Shown here in pieces: positions 21,886 through 33,469 of a DNA stretch of 64,000 bases; position 1 is the first letter of the stretch, and the number at the start of each line of letters is the position of its first letter. A program made the translations under genes and the position numbers. Origin of the DNA: Entoloma clypeatum. Its lineage: Eukaryota; Basidiomycota; Agaricomycetes; Agaricales; Entolomataceae. The notes below the pieces were generated by a model. The model was not told the origin of the DNA and ran no database searches. It was given only the letters and a program-made list of their open reading frames with translations. Where the stretch lies: positions 2,604,001 to 2,668,000 of the forward strand of contig OY751490.1 of assembly GCA_963565915.1 (NCBI GenBank). Reading direction: 5' to 3'.

Positions 21886-22332
21886 ATGGTGAGTATCTCG
21901 CCCAGGATTTGTTCATTCCACTCTTACTGACCACTTCAAGGGTGGAGGTGCTAGATATCCTTATCCCAAACACGTCTGGTCTCCAGCAGGTGCATCCTGC
22001 GTCGAGCATCATCTTAGCGTTAATCCTGTTAACTCTGGGTCGTCATCTAGGTGGCTGGTGGACACGACCTTCTAATTGGAAGTCCAACACACTCATCGCT
22101 TTTGGAGGAATATTTGCAGTGACATATGCGGTTTGGTCTGTGAGTGCGGAGAAGGAGGTGAGCTACCCCTGGATATTTCATGGTCCTTCTTGACATCATA
22201 GCTGCAGCATCGGCCTGTTGCCCCAAATCGACCCATACCATCGATGAGGGTATGCCCTTTCTTTATGAAGCCTGGCAGGGTTTAATCTCCTCTTTTTAGT
22301 GGGCGAAACAATATTCAGAAGGGCAAAGTTAG
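21886..22332 (+). CDS. Small single-membrane-span protein (79 aa), first exon is only ATG
   Basis: Exons 21886-21888, 21941-21989, 22051-22157, 22202-22249 and 22300-22332 give 79 residues. The first exon is just the ATG, followed by a GTGAGT donor. The protein reads GGGARYPYPKHVWSPAGGWW, then TRPSNWKSNT, one hydrophobic segment LIAFGGIFAVTYAVWSV, and a polar tail with NRPIPSMRWAKQYSEG. The layout (short N-terminus, one helix, proline/tryptophan-rich tail) looks like a small inner-membrane protein of a respiratory complex, but I cannot name the family. All four introns are GT-AG. Confidence 0.65.
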
Positions 22333-22557
22333 CAGCCCTCAGCTTTGTTACACATAGTTGTACGACAGCAATTCAGCTCTTTCGTTCCATCCTTCAGAAT
22401 TGTTCCTTTACTTTTTTGGACTGTCAGCGGCATGAGAAACGTAGCAATGAATGAGAAGCTGGTTCCGATTTTGACTCATGTACGGTAATTTACACAATTA
22501 CTTACTTGACTCTGTATGTGCTTATTTGTGACCTGGTGTTCTATTCACCAACTCACC

Positions 22558-23482
22558 ATGTTGCCTTCAGATTCCACTTCTCTCCTCATACAAGCCTTCT
22601 CGCCCTTTCCTTCGCTCACCCTCACTGTACCATCATTGACGCCCTTCTCCGACATTCCGTCGCTGTTGACAGATCGCTACCATGATCTACCTCACCCTTC
22701 CGACTATATCCTGTCGACTCATGGGGGCAAAGTCATTACTCCGACCTCTCCAATATCCTCTCTTCACTCACCAGATCATGCCTCAATTTCCGGCTGTAAT
22801 CTCGTAACCCTCCGCCTTACGCCCCGTCTTGTTGGTGGGAAAGGTGGTTTCGGGTCGCAGCTTCGAGCAGCCGGTGGCCGGATGAGCAGTCAGAAGACAA
22901 GCAACAATGACTCGTGCAGGGACCTAAATGGCCGGAGGTTGAGCACGATCAAGGAAGCGAAGAGGCACGTCACTTTCCAAATGCGGTCGACCTATCTAGT
23001 CTAATCATTCGCGTCGTAGACTGGCAGCATATCTGGAATCAGAGCCAGAGCGACTTTCGCAGAAAGCCGAAGCTCAGAGAGCTAAATTAGAGGCTCTCGA
23101 ACGCAAGCTCGGCATCGAACCGCCTTCATCATCTTGTTCACCTGCAACAGGCTCAAGCAAATCATTACCAAATAGTTCAACGACAGACACGTCAGCTCCT
23201 CCGACCCTTGCTGGTAAAAAGCACCGATTTGATGACACTGAGTATTTGGAGCAAAGTAGAGAATTAACAGAAAATGTTAAAAATGCCGTCTCCGCAGGTG
23301 ATTTTTCTCTCCTGATAGATGAATATACATAGCTGAGATTTTCTATAGGTCTGTTGAAAAAGAAGAAGGCGAAAATGTCGCATAATTTGACTGAGTTGGC
23401 CAGGTCTCAAGACGCAACTAAAAAAACGGCAGTCGAGAAGCCCCTCCAGTCAGCGCCTATTGCGGATGCTGTTGGAGTATAA
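22558..23482 (+). CDS. SDE2: SDE2 splicing/genome-maintenance factor with ubiquitin-like N-terminus
   Basis: Sde2 is made as a precursor with a ubiquitin-like domain; cleavage at GG/KGG releases a C-terminal fragment that joins the spliceosome. Exons 22558-22964, 23020-23297 and 23349-23482 give 272 residues. The ubiquitin-like part ends RLTPRLVGGKGGFGSQLRAA, placing the cleavage after Gly94. The conserved block GGRMSSQKTSNNDSCRDL then GRRLSTIKEAKRLAAYLE follows, with a charged helix (SQKAEAQRAKLEALERKLG) and a lysine-rich tail. Intron 1 (22965-23019) starts with GC (AG|GCACGT) and ends TAG; the nearby GT choices break the frame. So a spliceosome gene itself carries a non-canonical intron. 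Confidence 0.9.
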
Positions 23483-24191
23483 TATGTGTTTTCTCGGCGT
23501 CAGCGACGACTGGGCTTGGCTATCTTCGCCAGATTGCACGTAAAGCTTTTGTGTAAAATGCATTTTTGTGAACTGTCAACAGGTGGAATCGGGCCCAGCA
23601 AAAAAAGTCACGCGAGCGAGTAATTTCCGGGCTCCCCGCAAGGACTTGGTTCACCTCGCATCGGCTGAAGGAATCATAAACGCGTGGCATCTATCTCGTC
23701 TCCACTTCCACCACCGCCATCCTGTATCCCTGTCATGCCTTCAATGGTGTAGATTTTGTTCCATATTCATATTCTGTATTTTCGACTGCTCCGCCTCCGA
23801 ATGGTCCATTAGATGGCATTCTCATCAAACAGTCAGCCAAAATTCGTTGTATGCAAGCCGATCTCCTCTCTCCCCTGTTCTGTTATCTCTTTCACATCTG
23901 CAAACCTATGTCCGGAAGGATTATTTTTTCTCAACTTATCTGGTGTGATTTACCGACCTTTTGGCTGATGGGAAAAACCAACTTATCCATTTTCGATCGA
24001 CGGATAACCTGTGGCTTTTTTGCTGGGGCCGATTCAAATATTCATGTCTCGCCCACCTCTTGGTTTTTCCAGCATTTGCAAAAGAAAGTCGGTAGTCTTT
24101 ATGTTCTACTCCAACACACAACCAGAAAATTACATACATACTATCCATGCCGCAGTGCGAGCAACTAGCATTCGGCCGCCTCATCGAAGTT
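23483..24191. other. Convergent intergenic region, no supported gene
   Basis: About 700 bases between the stops of SDE2 and the protease. Open frames of up to 126 codons (23568-23948) show no motif, no splice pattern and skewed composition. Probably 3' untranslated sequence. Confidence 0.4.
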
Positions 24192-26136
24192 CTAGACAAG
24201 TTTAGCCAAACTAACTGTGTTTTTCCCGACATCCGTTGAAAGATAGGCATTCTTCAAGAACACATCGCCGACCTAAGATGAAATCAAATTAGCCTGATGA
24301 AGCTCACGAGGTCCAGAATATTGTCGATACATACCAACCACTCAGTAGCTCCACCGATATTCCCAGACGCGATGCCCGAGACACAATCGCCTTTGGGATT
24401 GTTGGCATCGACGGGTTGGACCAAGAGATCGCGCGTATCGATGTCAAATGATTGCTTGCCGAATGACAATGCGACTTTCGCTGTCGAGGTGCACGGGATT
24501 GTGAACCCACCCTGGCCATCCGGGGCTGAGCCTGGAATGGCGGCATGAACAGCAGCAGCGTCTTTAGCAGGCGCTATGATCAAGGTGGTACCGGTATCGA
24601 GGATAGCCGTGCGACCTTTCAATCCGACGTCCTGACCATTGACAGTGACGGCATCCAGATTGGCCTCCCAGAAACCTTGTGGACTAACATTTTTGAGGGT
24701 GACAAGAGTATTTGGATCAAATTTGGAAGTATCCAGAGAACTGGAGGGAAAATGAATGAGAGGGAAAGAAAACAGGGAGAACCACCATACCCAAATGTTA
24801 TCTCGCCGTCATTCTTGTTGTCAGCGACCCGAGAGATCTTAAAAGAGGTAATAGCGTCAGGGACCAACTTCGCAGCTGCCAATGCTTCGATGGGAGTCGG
24901 GGTTTGTTGCTCGGAGAGTAACTTGAGGCGATAGTCATCAGACCCATTTGATACAACACAAGGAAGGAAGAACGGCTCACAGATTGTGCCAGACCCATAA
25001 GACCATCAAAAGGAGTGGTATCACCAGAAAATTCGACGCTCTCGGTCGTCGCAACACCAAATGTATGTCCCGTCAGTTGAAGACCTGCGAGCGATATATC
25101 ATCTTGGATGATGTTACCACTGACTTGACCCGTCCCATACGTCACGCTGAAAGGCTTCCCGGTATCTTGGAAAGAGCTCGAGCTTTGACTGCCAAGGAAT
25201 CGATGTTTCCCCTGTTGAATTTTTGCAAGTCAAGACCGAATGTAAAGCGCTGGGGTGCCTATAGGACACATACACAACCGCCTCCATTTTGAGATCGACA
25301 GTCCTCACTGCCGGTCCAGAAATCCGCGGAACCAGTGTCCATCAAAATCAAAAAGTTCTGCGGCGGTGTACCCATCTGTATAGTGGCGAGGTAACCGACA
25401 TCATTTGCCCTATAAGACGCGATTGTTAATGATGGTGGGGGTGGTGACTACCCATCACATACTCAATGTCAAGTCCAAGGGAATTATCAGTCTGAGGTTC
25501 GTTGGCAATAGTGACGCTGTTTTGTGAGCTAGAAGAACGCGATGCCTGTAAATTAACCCATCTGGTGCGCAGAAGATGGGCACTCACTCAGGACCACCTA
25601 TAGCCCCACCGGAATTTGCGGTCGAGTTTGGGTCAGCACCGCCCGCATTCGTCTTCCCCATCTTCTTGCGATTATTGGACACCAGGGAATCTAATAAGAC
25701 GTTCAATCATGATTCACCTGAATCCTGTGACGGTTTACCTGACTCCAGGAAGGATTCACCCGTCTTGGCCGCTTTGGGTAGACCGACGCGATTATATCTC
25801 CTCCCTAGTCCCTCCGCACGCTCAAGAGCTAGAACGCGCTTATGCAGATTGCTGGTCATCTCTTCAACGGACGGCTCGGCACAGCCAGACATGCGGGCCA
25901 AGCGGCGCTGACCACGGTTGATGTGTTGTTGGAGAAGCTATAGTGAAAGTGAAGTGAGTTTATGAAAGGGCATCGAACTTAGATATACGGACGATCAAGG
26001 GATGCAGATCTGAACGTTGCTGAATGCGCGTCAGGGGAAGAGTGATGGAGCGAGTTTGAGGGACCGCGATTGGGACCGCATCGACGGAAACGGCTACCAA
26101 GAGGCACGCCAGCAGGGCGGAGAATCTAACTTGCAT
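24192..26136 (-). CDS. Secreted pepsin-family aspartic protease
   Basis: Extracellular or vacuolar A1 endopeptidase. Nine exons: 26136-25993, 25937-25739, 25690-25588, 25528-25463, 25409-25274, 25211-24981, 24921-24791, 24740-24335 and 24272-24192, giving 498 residues. A signal peptide (SALLACLLVAVSVDAVP) precedes a long basic, glutamine-rich propeptide and a low-complexity linker. The mature enzyme begins near GYLATIQMGTPPQNF; the catalytic aspartates are in LMDTGSADF (Asp195) and ILDTGTTLI (Asp385). The flap tyrosine lies in VTYGTGQVSG, and CVSGIASG supplies a C-terminal-lobe cysteine. It ends VSLAKLV with no GPI signal. Splice sites close in frame; the exon 4 acceptor (25529) was chosen over one 17 bases earlier because only it keeps the frame. 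Confidence 0.92.
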
Positions 26137-26954
26137 GTTGGCCTATCTGGTTGTGAAGGATCGATGTAGAGTACTAGAATGACTGCCAGCAGGGGAACGG
26201 ATGGGAAGAAAGGAAAGGAACGGAAAGGAAAGGAAGGAGCCCAACCAGTGGCAACGAGTGGCAGAAGGTCGTAAGAGTTGAAGGAAACCCATCTATATTA
26301 CCTGCGGATTAAATAGTGCACTAGAGTGAAAGTCGCAACCACCCGCTGGTTACCGATGATCGATATCGATTTCTCCTTTGACAAAGATGGGGTTGCCAGT
26401 CATGTGACGGGAGGATATAACTCCAAGAAGAACAGAGACAGCAGTCGAGATCCCGGTTTCCCTAGACAACAGATGAAAGTAGTCATGTGTGTCGAAGCTT
26501 TGGCACGGTAGGGTAGTAAAGCAGAAGGCACGACGCCGCAGAATATTACAAGGAGATCTAGCGTTCTGTAGATGAGCGAGATCACTCACATATGCTGATG
26601 GAACGTAGAAGGTTTTTGTTAGTAGTTACAATGACAACACCTCTCCTGTGGCCAAAGATAGCTTATCACGCTGTAACAAAAAGCACTATTACTGTGTATC
26701 TGGTCGGAGGTCAGCATAAAGGATATCAAATGAAGCACGATATGTTCCAACCTGCAACTGAGGCGCGAGCTGTCTTGAATAGTGCGAATATTGAACCAAC
26801 TATGAGACTCAGTGGTACTAACATCAAAATCCAATGGCCAAGTGTGGTCGGGGTGGATAGGAATGACCCGGATATTGCCGCTCAACCAGCACCATTTATT
26901 TGTTCTCCAGCGTCTTTGTGACTTCGTCTCTAACACGCCTCTTTACAGCCCGAG
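26137..26954. promoter_or_regulatory. Divergent intergenic region, protease and ATP synthase d
   Basis: 818 bases between two start codons. A purine tract of repeated ggaaa units lies at 26206-26240, close to the protease start. No gene is supported; the rest has scattered short frames. Confidence 0.4.
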
Positions 26955-27744
26955 ATGGCTACAAAAGCAACTGCTGTCGTGGTCGTAGGTTTCGCAGCTT
27001 CCCCGAACTTGAACATACCTTTTCTAATAGCCCATCCAAGGATTTTGCCCGCATATATACCTCGCTTGGTTTAGGGAAAGGTTGTTGCAATCCCACATGG
27101 TACTCGCTTTCTCTTACATATGTATACCTTCAGAGACAATATCGGCGCTCCAGGCTTTCCGTAAACGCAACACCGAGGCCCAACGTTTGCATGCCCAATA
27201 TACTTCGCAGCCTACGACGGTGGACTTGACGCACTACCGGTCGGTGCTGAAGAATAAGGCTGTTGTTGATGAGGCAGAGAAACTACTGAAGGATTTCAAA
27301 CCCGTCACGTACGACGCGAACACCTACATAAAAGCCATCGAGACTTTTGAGGCTAAAGCTGTGAGAATTTGTCTGTACCCATCTTCTTCGGTTGGTTCTT
27401 ACTTGTCCATAGGTGGCAAAGGCTAAGGAAACGGAGGAAAAGATTGACATCGAATTGAAAGAGCTCCAGGCAACCCTTGCGAACATCGAAGATGCTCGAC
27501 CATTCGACGAACTAACGGTTAGTTTCAATCTCAATTATGTGCTTACTCACCTTCACCGCACTACTAGGCGGAGGACGTCGCAAAAGCACATCCTCGCATC
27601 GTCGAGGTTGTTGAGACAATGGTCAAGAAGGGCAAATGGACAGTACCAGGTGTGTCCTTACACTGTCTATCGGACCTTCCAGGTTGAAATATCTCGATAT
27701 TTTCAGGTTACAAGGAGAAGTTCGGTGACCTTAACCTCATGTAG
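26955..27744 (+). CDS. ATP7: Mitochondrial ATP synthase subunit d
   Basis: Peripheral-stalk subunit of F1Fo ATP synthase. Exons 26955-26984, 27041-27080, 27134-27360, 27413-27517, 27568-27649 and 27707-27744 give 173 residues, the usual size. The start MATKATAVVVDFARIYTSLG is conserved, with ISALQAFRKRNTEAQRLHAQ, VDLTHYRSVLKNKAVVDEAE, AKAKETEEKIDIELKELQ, NIEDARPFDELT, and the C-terminus KKGKWTVPGYKEKFGDLNLM. The 40-base second exon is fixed by the motif DFARIYTSLGLGK. All introns are GT-AG and 49-60 bases. Confidence 0.95.
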
Positions 27745-27971
27745 TCTGTTGCATATGTATACAAATACAAACGGCATTTTTCGTTTGACCAGCGTCCCGT
27801 GTATGATTCTAGTGTCCATGTTCTCTTGCGATCGAGCGCCCCGTTGGTGCCTCATGAAACTCAAGATGCCCATATTTCTCATCTTGGCAGATTGAGTCTC
27901 TTCGTATAGAGAATTTGAAACTACCCACTAAACAGAGCAAACAGCCAGACTTTTCCTAGTAAACCGATCCA

Positions 27972-30900
27972 TTATACATCCGCAAAAACCAGTAAGCTCC
28001 ACAAGAATAAAGGCAGCGTCAAGTTATCATTCTGATCCGAGACTGCCTCTAAGACCGACGAAATCCCCACCATTGCAGTATATGAGAATGTCTTCAGATT
28101 TCAACAGTTCAGATATACGAAGCCATGGTACAAATGACAGAACTCACCGAAAATCCTCCTGTGATCCCAATTAACCGTAAAGCAACAGCACATGCGACAA
28201 TGGAAATTGTATATGCGATACTCCCCTCCAACGTCTTTGACGTCGTTGGAGACCACCGATGTGACCCGAGGCGCTTGCCGACTATGGATGCCTATTCCCA
28301 ATGTCAGAATTCAGTCATCCGCGCCGTCCTGATTGAATTTGAGAACAACCCACCATAGCATCTCCAACTCCAAGCGTAAGAATCCCTGTGAACTGTAGCA
28401 AACGCGTGGGCCTGAAAAATAATCTCAGTACCTGGAACGATCTGGAATCAAGAAAACAGACCCTTCAAGCCAAACAGAACCAGCACACCCGGTCAATAGG
28501 TAAAAATGGCTGAGAATGGCCGTTCCTCGATCACGATGATCCAGAAATTCGTTCATGAACAGATGAACCGTCGCGCCGAAAGGATAGACCGCAAAATAGC
28601 GAACATATTCCGTGAAAATAAACAATGCAAAAGCAGCAGTGAATGAGAAATGTGTAAAAGCTGGCTGAGATATTCATTATATATATAATAACGAGATAGT
28701 AAGGACGAGACTTACATCTAGGGCTACACCCGGAATGAACATGACGACAGCCAGCGCATGAAAAAATTTCCGTCGTGCGTTCAGGGTCAACGTCGGCACA
28801 TGTTTATCAGCAGCATCCAGAAGGTCTGTAGCGACATTTGTTACTTGTGCACCATTCGGAAGGTTTGGGAGGGCAGGCAGAGTGGGCAAATTCGAGAATG
28901 TCATTCCCAATGCGCCACCCATGGTCGTTGGAGTCGGAATGGAGGAGAATTGAGAGATTGCTTGTTCCTCATATGGTGAAAGAGCTTGCGGCGCCGATAC
29001 AGAGGGAGCATCGCAAGTCCCCGGTGACACTACGCTGTCACCAGTTGAATTTCGCGGCCAAAAACGCCTTGACCTCGCCAGCTGCCGGTTCCAAGCTGCA
29101 ACGCTTAAAAAGCCGAGCCCTGCCCAATATCCTAACAAGGCCGGACGCGTCCATGGCCTTTGGCCCTCAAGTATCCAGAAGATGACCCACAACCAGGGAT
29201 CACGCTTCCCAAGGCACCAACGGGTCCACATTCCTATCATGCCTACAACAATGATGATGGTCCCAACGTAGAAACCAAGCGCCAAGAAACGCCGTCTGCG
29301 CTGCTTTTCCTGAGGAAAACGTATACGGCGAACGGGGAGTTGGGCGATGTTCCGCGAAGAAACAAGGAAGGGGGCAAGGAGGAAGCCCGTTAAGAATGAC
29401 CCTGCTATTAAAGCAACTTGGAATACGAGGAGCGGTGTAGGAAGACGGTAGGTTTTGACGAACGGCGTGGACACAGGCCACAGCTAGAAAACCCGCGTTA
29501 GGAAAGAAGGAGAAGTAGATGGATGCATTTGTCATACCCTGGCTATGGTTAGGTTCAGAAACTCCATACAGAGAGCTGTGCCACCAAAACAGACCAGGCT
29601 CAACTCCCCGAGAGTGAACCCTTGGTGGGCGAGGCGAATGGCAACATAAAGAGCGAACTGATAAAATAACGAACTAAATATGATATCGAAATAGGTTAGA
29701 TCTGGGGAACAATATCAGGCCCCACCGTGTTAGACACAACTCATCACGTACGTTGCCACAGTCCATATCCCTGCCAATCAAGCAGCATTTTTGCCCCCAA
29801 GGTTCCAAGGCTGACCCTCAGCATGAAGGTTACATAGAACCAACATCTCTGGGATTCGCTGCGAGGCACGGATGCCCTCTCTCCCTCTGGAAGGTTTTCA
29901 TCTTTCCGGCCTCTCGATTCCAACCACCAAGAGGAGCATACGTGCACAAGCAAGATAGTTGAACACAAGGTGGAAAGGTTCACCAAATTTTGGCGTGATA
30001 AAACAAGAGCTTGAAGAGCTGTCATTTTTTGCGAGTTGTAAAGCTCGATTGGGGGCTCTATTCTCCAACCCTCAGGAAGATAATCGGTATGTGAGGGAGA
30101 ACCGTGCCACGTCCGAAGGGCACAAAGGAGCAGCGCGGTTGCGATAATAGGTCCAAGTAGCAGCCCAGTAAAAACACCATCGTCAAGTGACTCCCTGAAC
30201 GGATAATTCAGTTACTGTTGAAAGGAACGGTATCTGCCTCTTGCCTGTAATTCTTCGGGACAGTCATCCATATGAAGCCGAAATCTGTCTTCTGTGACGG
30301 AGACAGGGTACAATTACGTTTGGGCTCTCTGTTATCCGCAGAGCGGGGCGATGATGGTACAGGAGGTGGGGTGGATTGTGGCGCAGATGGCGTTGGTGAT
30401 GATGATGATAATGATGCAAAGGGCTTGAGATTTAATAGAGCACTATGTGTCCATATACTATAAAAAACGACAGAGATGCTGAGGAAGAGAAGTTCTATAT
30501 TGAAGAAAATTCAATATTGGGAGAAAGGATTGTGAAAAACCTACCCCTGATGATCCATCTATTCGCATCTGAATAGGGTGATACAGGGGATAAACCTGAA
30601 AATGCCACGGTTCCATAGAGGATAGCACCAAGCAAAATGTGGGATTCACCACATTTTCTGAAATCCGCAGAAAATGTCCAAGTCCATCTAGCCGGGATCA
30701 AGGGAATATGAAATTGAAGAGTGGCAGGGAAGAAGGTGAACGGGCGAAGGGGCGGCCGGCGTGATGAGCGTGATACTGCGGGGGACATATGCCTTTTCGA
30801 CATGGCCGATCGAGTGACGACTGGAGAGCGCGAGCGGGTGAAAGGTGCGCGAGGAAGCAACAGCTTGAATCCGCCGCCTGAATCGCCGGAAGAGCCGTGA

Positions 30901-31382
30901 GGACTCGCATGTCGCCTGACAGAGGAAGACGCCGCGTTGGCATCTTCTATCGCTGCAACCTTGCTGCTGGTCTGCCCTACAGGCCTTCCACGAAAGGCAG
31001 TTGGGAGGTCCTCCTCAGTCTCGGAATCGTCGTCACTACTCCTCGACCCCGAGCTGGTGGAAAGTTAGATTGATACGACAGATCGAACAAGGAAGACCTG
31101 CCTAGATGAGCCTGCCTGGTAGCTCGTGCTCCAATCCAAACTTTTGACGTCTTCCAGCACATTGGGAGGCCCAGTGGAGTTGCCATTGATCGAATTGAGT
31201 CTGCGGTGAGAGCCATGTCCATGTCCATTTTGTGCTGGTCGACGTGTGTCACTACGCCCTGCGACCACCTTGGACGCTGGCGGCGACGGAGATGAATGTG
31301 ACCGGGCCAGCTTCGTAGAGGTTTCAAAGGCGAGTGGGCAATCACTGCAACCAAGACGTGTTTGGTCATGTTTAGAATCCAT
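27972..31382 (-). CDS. SEC59: Dolichol kinase (Sec59), long N-terminal extension
   Basis: ER membrane enzyme that uses CTP to phosphorylate dolichol, making the lipid carrier for protein glycosylation. Ten exons: 31382-31102, 31053-30545, 30494-30245, 30194-29752, 29701-29538, 29483-28716, 28664-28462, 28411-28354, 28291-28148 and 28091-27972, giving 979 residues, about twice the yeast enzyme. The catalytic C-terminal part is clear: LTLNARRKFFHALAVVMFIP, FPFGATVHLF context, LDHRDRGTAILSHFYLLTG, VGDAM/ASIVGKRLGSHRWS and TTSKTLEGSIAYTISIVACA. Many hydrophobic helices precede it, and the first 230 residues are polar and disordered-looking. Two introns begin with GC: AG|GCAGGT at 31101 and AG|GCAAGA at 30244; both are needed to keep the frame. 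Confidence 0.92.
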
Positions 31383-31456
31383 GTTTCCCCATTACCGAAT
31401 AGTTATGGCACATATAAATACGGGACCCTGGACCCCTCCAGACACCACTTTCTGTC
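31383..31456. promoter_or_regulatory. 74-bp bidirectional promoter, SEC59 and UNG1
   Basis: The two start codons are only 74 bases apart. A TATA-like catataaata lies at 31411-31420, about 40 bases from the UNG1 ATG and oriented for it. Confidence 0.5.
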
Positions 31457-33007
31457 ATGACCAAAGAGGACACCGTGTACCTGGAGGACGTTCAGACGAA
31501 GCGTGCCGCTCAGACGAGTGAGGAGCCGTCGTCCAGCCAAGAAAAGACGAATGGCGCGGCGACCGCTGGCATGAAACGCCAACTCACCCTTGCCGACATG
31601 TTTTCAGGCTCTCGAGGAAAGGCCACGTCCGAACCTCTTTCGAAAAAGTTAAAGCTTTCCACATCCTTTTCCTCCACCTCGAGTAAACCCTCCAACGCCT
31701 TAAGGGCGTCCGGTGTGCATCCCAAGCTGAACTCGATACCCTTCTCAGTATCTTCTTTCGAGGAAACATTGACTCCGGAACAAATAAAGCTTCTGAGACT
31801 AGAATGCGAAGTCATGGGGAAAAGCTGGTAAGTTCAGGACTACATTGTGGCGACCGACTTGACTTGAGGTGCAACCCAGGCTTAAACTCCTGAAAGACGA
31901 AATCAAACAGCCTTACTTCATCACTCTCAAGAAATTCCTCTGGGACGAAGGTGTAAGAGGGCCGGATGACACCCCTCCGACATGTAAAGTATACCCTCTC
32001 GGTAAGCCTTCCGAACATCATGCATTTTACAAATCATCAGACTACTCCCACTAGCCCGGAACATCTACGCATGGTCGAACACACCTCTAGGGAAGGTCAA
32101 AGTGGTTATATTAGGCCAGGGTGAGTGCAAAATATTGCGATTGGACCCACGAAAGGGCTTGAAAGTCAGGTTAGATCCTTACCACGGAAAAGGGCAAGCA
32201 CATGGTATCGTAGCGTATGGCTTAATGATGGGAACCTTTGTTGAACTGATCTCTGTGCTCTCAAGGACTTTGTTTCTCTGTCCCCCCAGGTGTCACGGTT
32301 CCGCCTTCCTTGAGAAATGCACGTATGACATGATTTCTGACACATTATCAGAATCGCTTATCCCAGCTCAAGATCTATACAGAAATCAAGGCAGAATATC
32401 CAGAGTTCGAGGTCCCCAGTCACGGGTAAGTTCCAGAACTACATTCGTCACAGTTTTTCATTGATCTCCAACTTCCAGGAATCTTTCAGCATGGGCAGCG
32501 AGTGGTGTTCTTATGCTAAATACCTGCCTCACTGTTCGTGCTGGCGAAGCAGGTTCTCATTCCAATAAGGGTTGGGAGCAATTTACCGATAGGGTTGTCG
32601 ACGTCGTGGACAAGTACGGAGGCGCAAATCTCGGCGGATCCGAAAGTAGTGGCATCGGCCGTGGGGTCGTCTTTCTCGCTTGGGGTTCTTGGGCCGGCAA
32701 ACGGGTCGCAAAGCTGAGCAAGGTTTGCGAGCCACTTACATGACCGACTGCTTAAACTTGACTCGTTGGCATCCTTGCATTCAGGGAAAGCATCTCATCC
32801 TTACGAGTGCCGTGAGTTGATATTTATGGACATATCTTGACCCTGATCTTCTCTTTACCCTTATAGCATCCATCACCTTTCTCTGTCGACCGTGGCTTCC
32901 GTGGAAACAACCACTTCAAACGAGCAAACGAATGGCTAGAGAAAAAGTACGGGGCCGACGGCAAGGTAGATTGGTGTAATCTTGAGGCAGGCCACAGGCA
33001 ACTTTGA
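31457..33007 (+). CDS. UNG1: Uracil-DNA glycosylase
   Basis: Base-excision repair enzyme removing uracil from DNA. Exons 31457-31827, 31880-32001, 32055-32120, 32175-32204, 32266-32318, 32373-32425, 32479-32722, 32785-32811 and 32867-33007 give 368 residues. Catalytic motifs: VVILGQDPYHG (general-base aspartate about 187), [42 protein letters not shown] and LTSAHPSPFS (histidine about 323). The N-terminus has [16 protein letters not shown], a PIP-box-like PCNA-binding motif next to basic residues, and KKLKL, a possible nuclear signal. A fungal insertion ([18 protein letters not shown]) sits before the uracil-binding strand. The intron at 32319 begins GC (AAT|GCACGT); the only nearby GT breaks the frame. 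Confidence 0.95.
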
Positions 33008-33469
33008 GTTTTTGAGTTTTGTGTATTGCAGTGCCATAACGTAAAGTAATATACATAGTGATGGATTGATTGGGGTTGATATTAAAATATATCATGAGTC
33101 CCTGATATGATGAAGGATTCGACGCCCGTTCCTAGATGGTGCTGGATACCATCCTTATCAGCAATGGCAAATTGCACGAGTATTGCACGTGTGGCTTAGA
33201 ACGTACACTGCGAGACCACTCCAATCATTGGCAAGCAGAATTTTACAGCAGCCTCGAAGGTACGCACCAATAGTAGTGTCATTAGGACTAAGTAGATTAC
33301 ACTACAAGTTTTACTTGTACACTTCTAGGTATATACATTAATGATACACTCTGATCAGCTGCTTTGGTAATTAGTTCTTCTGACCATATTCATTGGTCCT
33401 AATTATTGACTAGAGGTATGTACAACTTGAAGACTTGGAGGCGGGGAAAGCGGGAAAGGGGATAATTGT
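33008..33469. other. Convergent 3' flank, no gene seen
   Basis: AT-rich region between the UNG1 and bZIP stops. No open frame with features. Confidence 0.4.
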
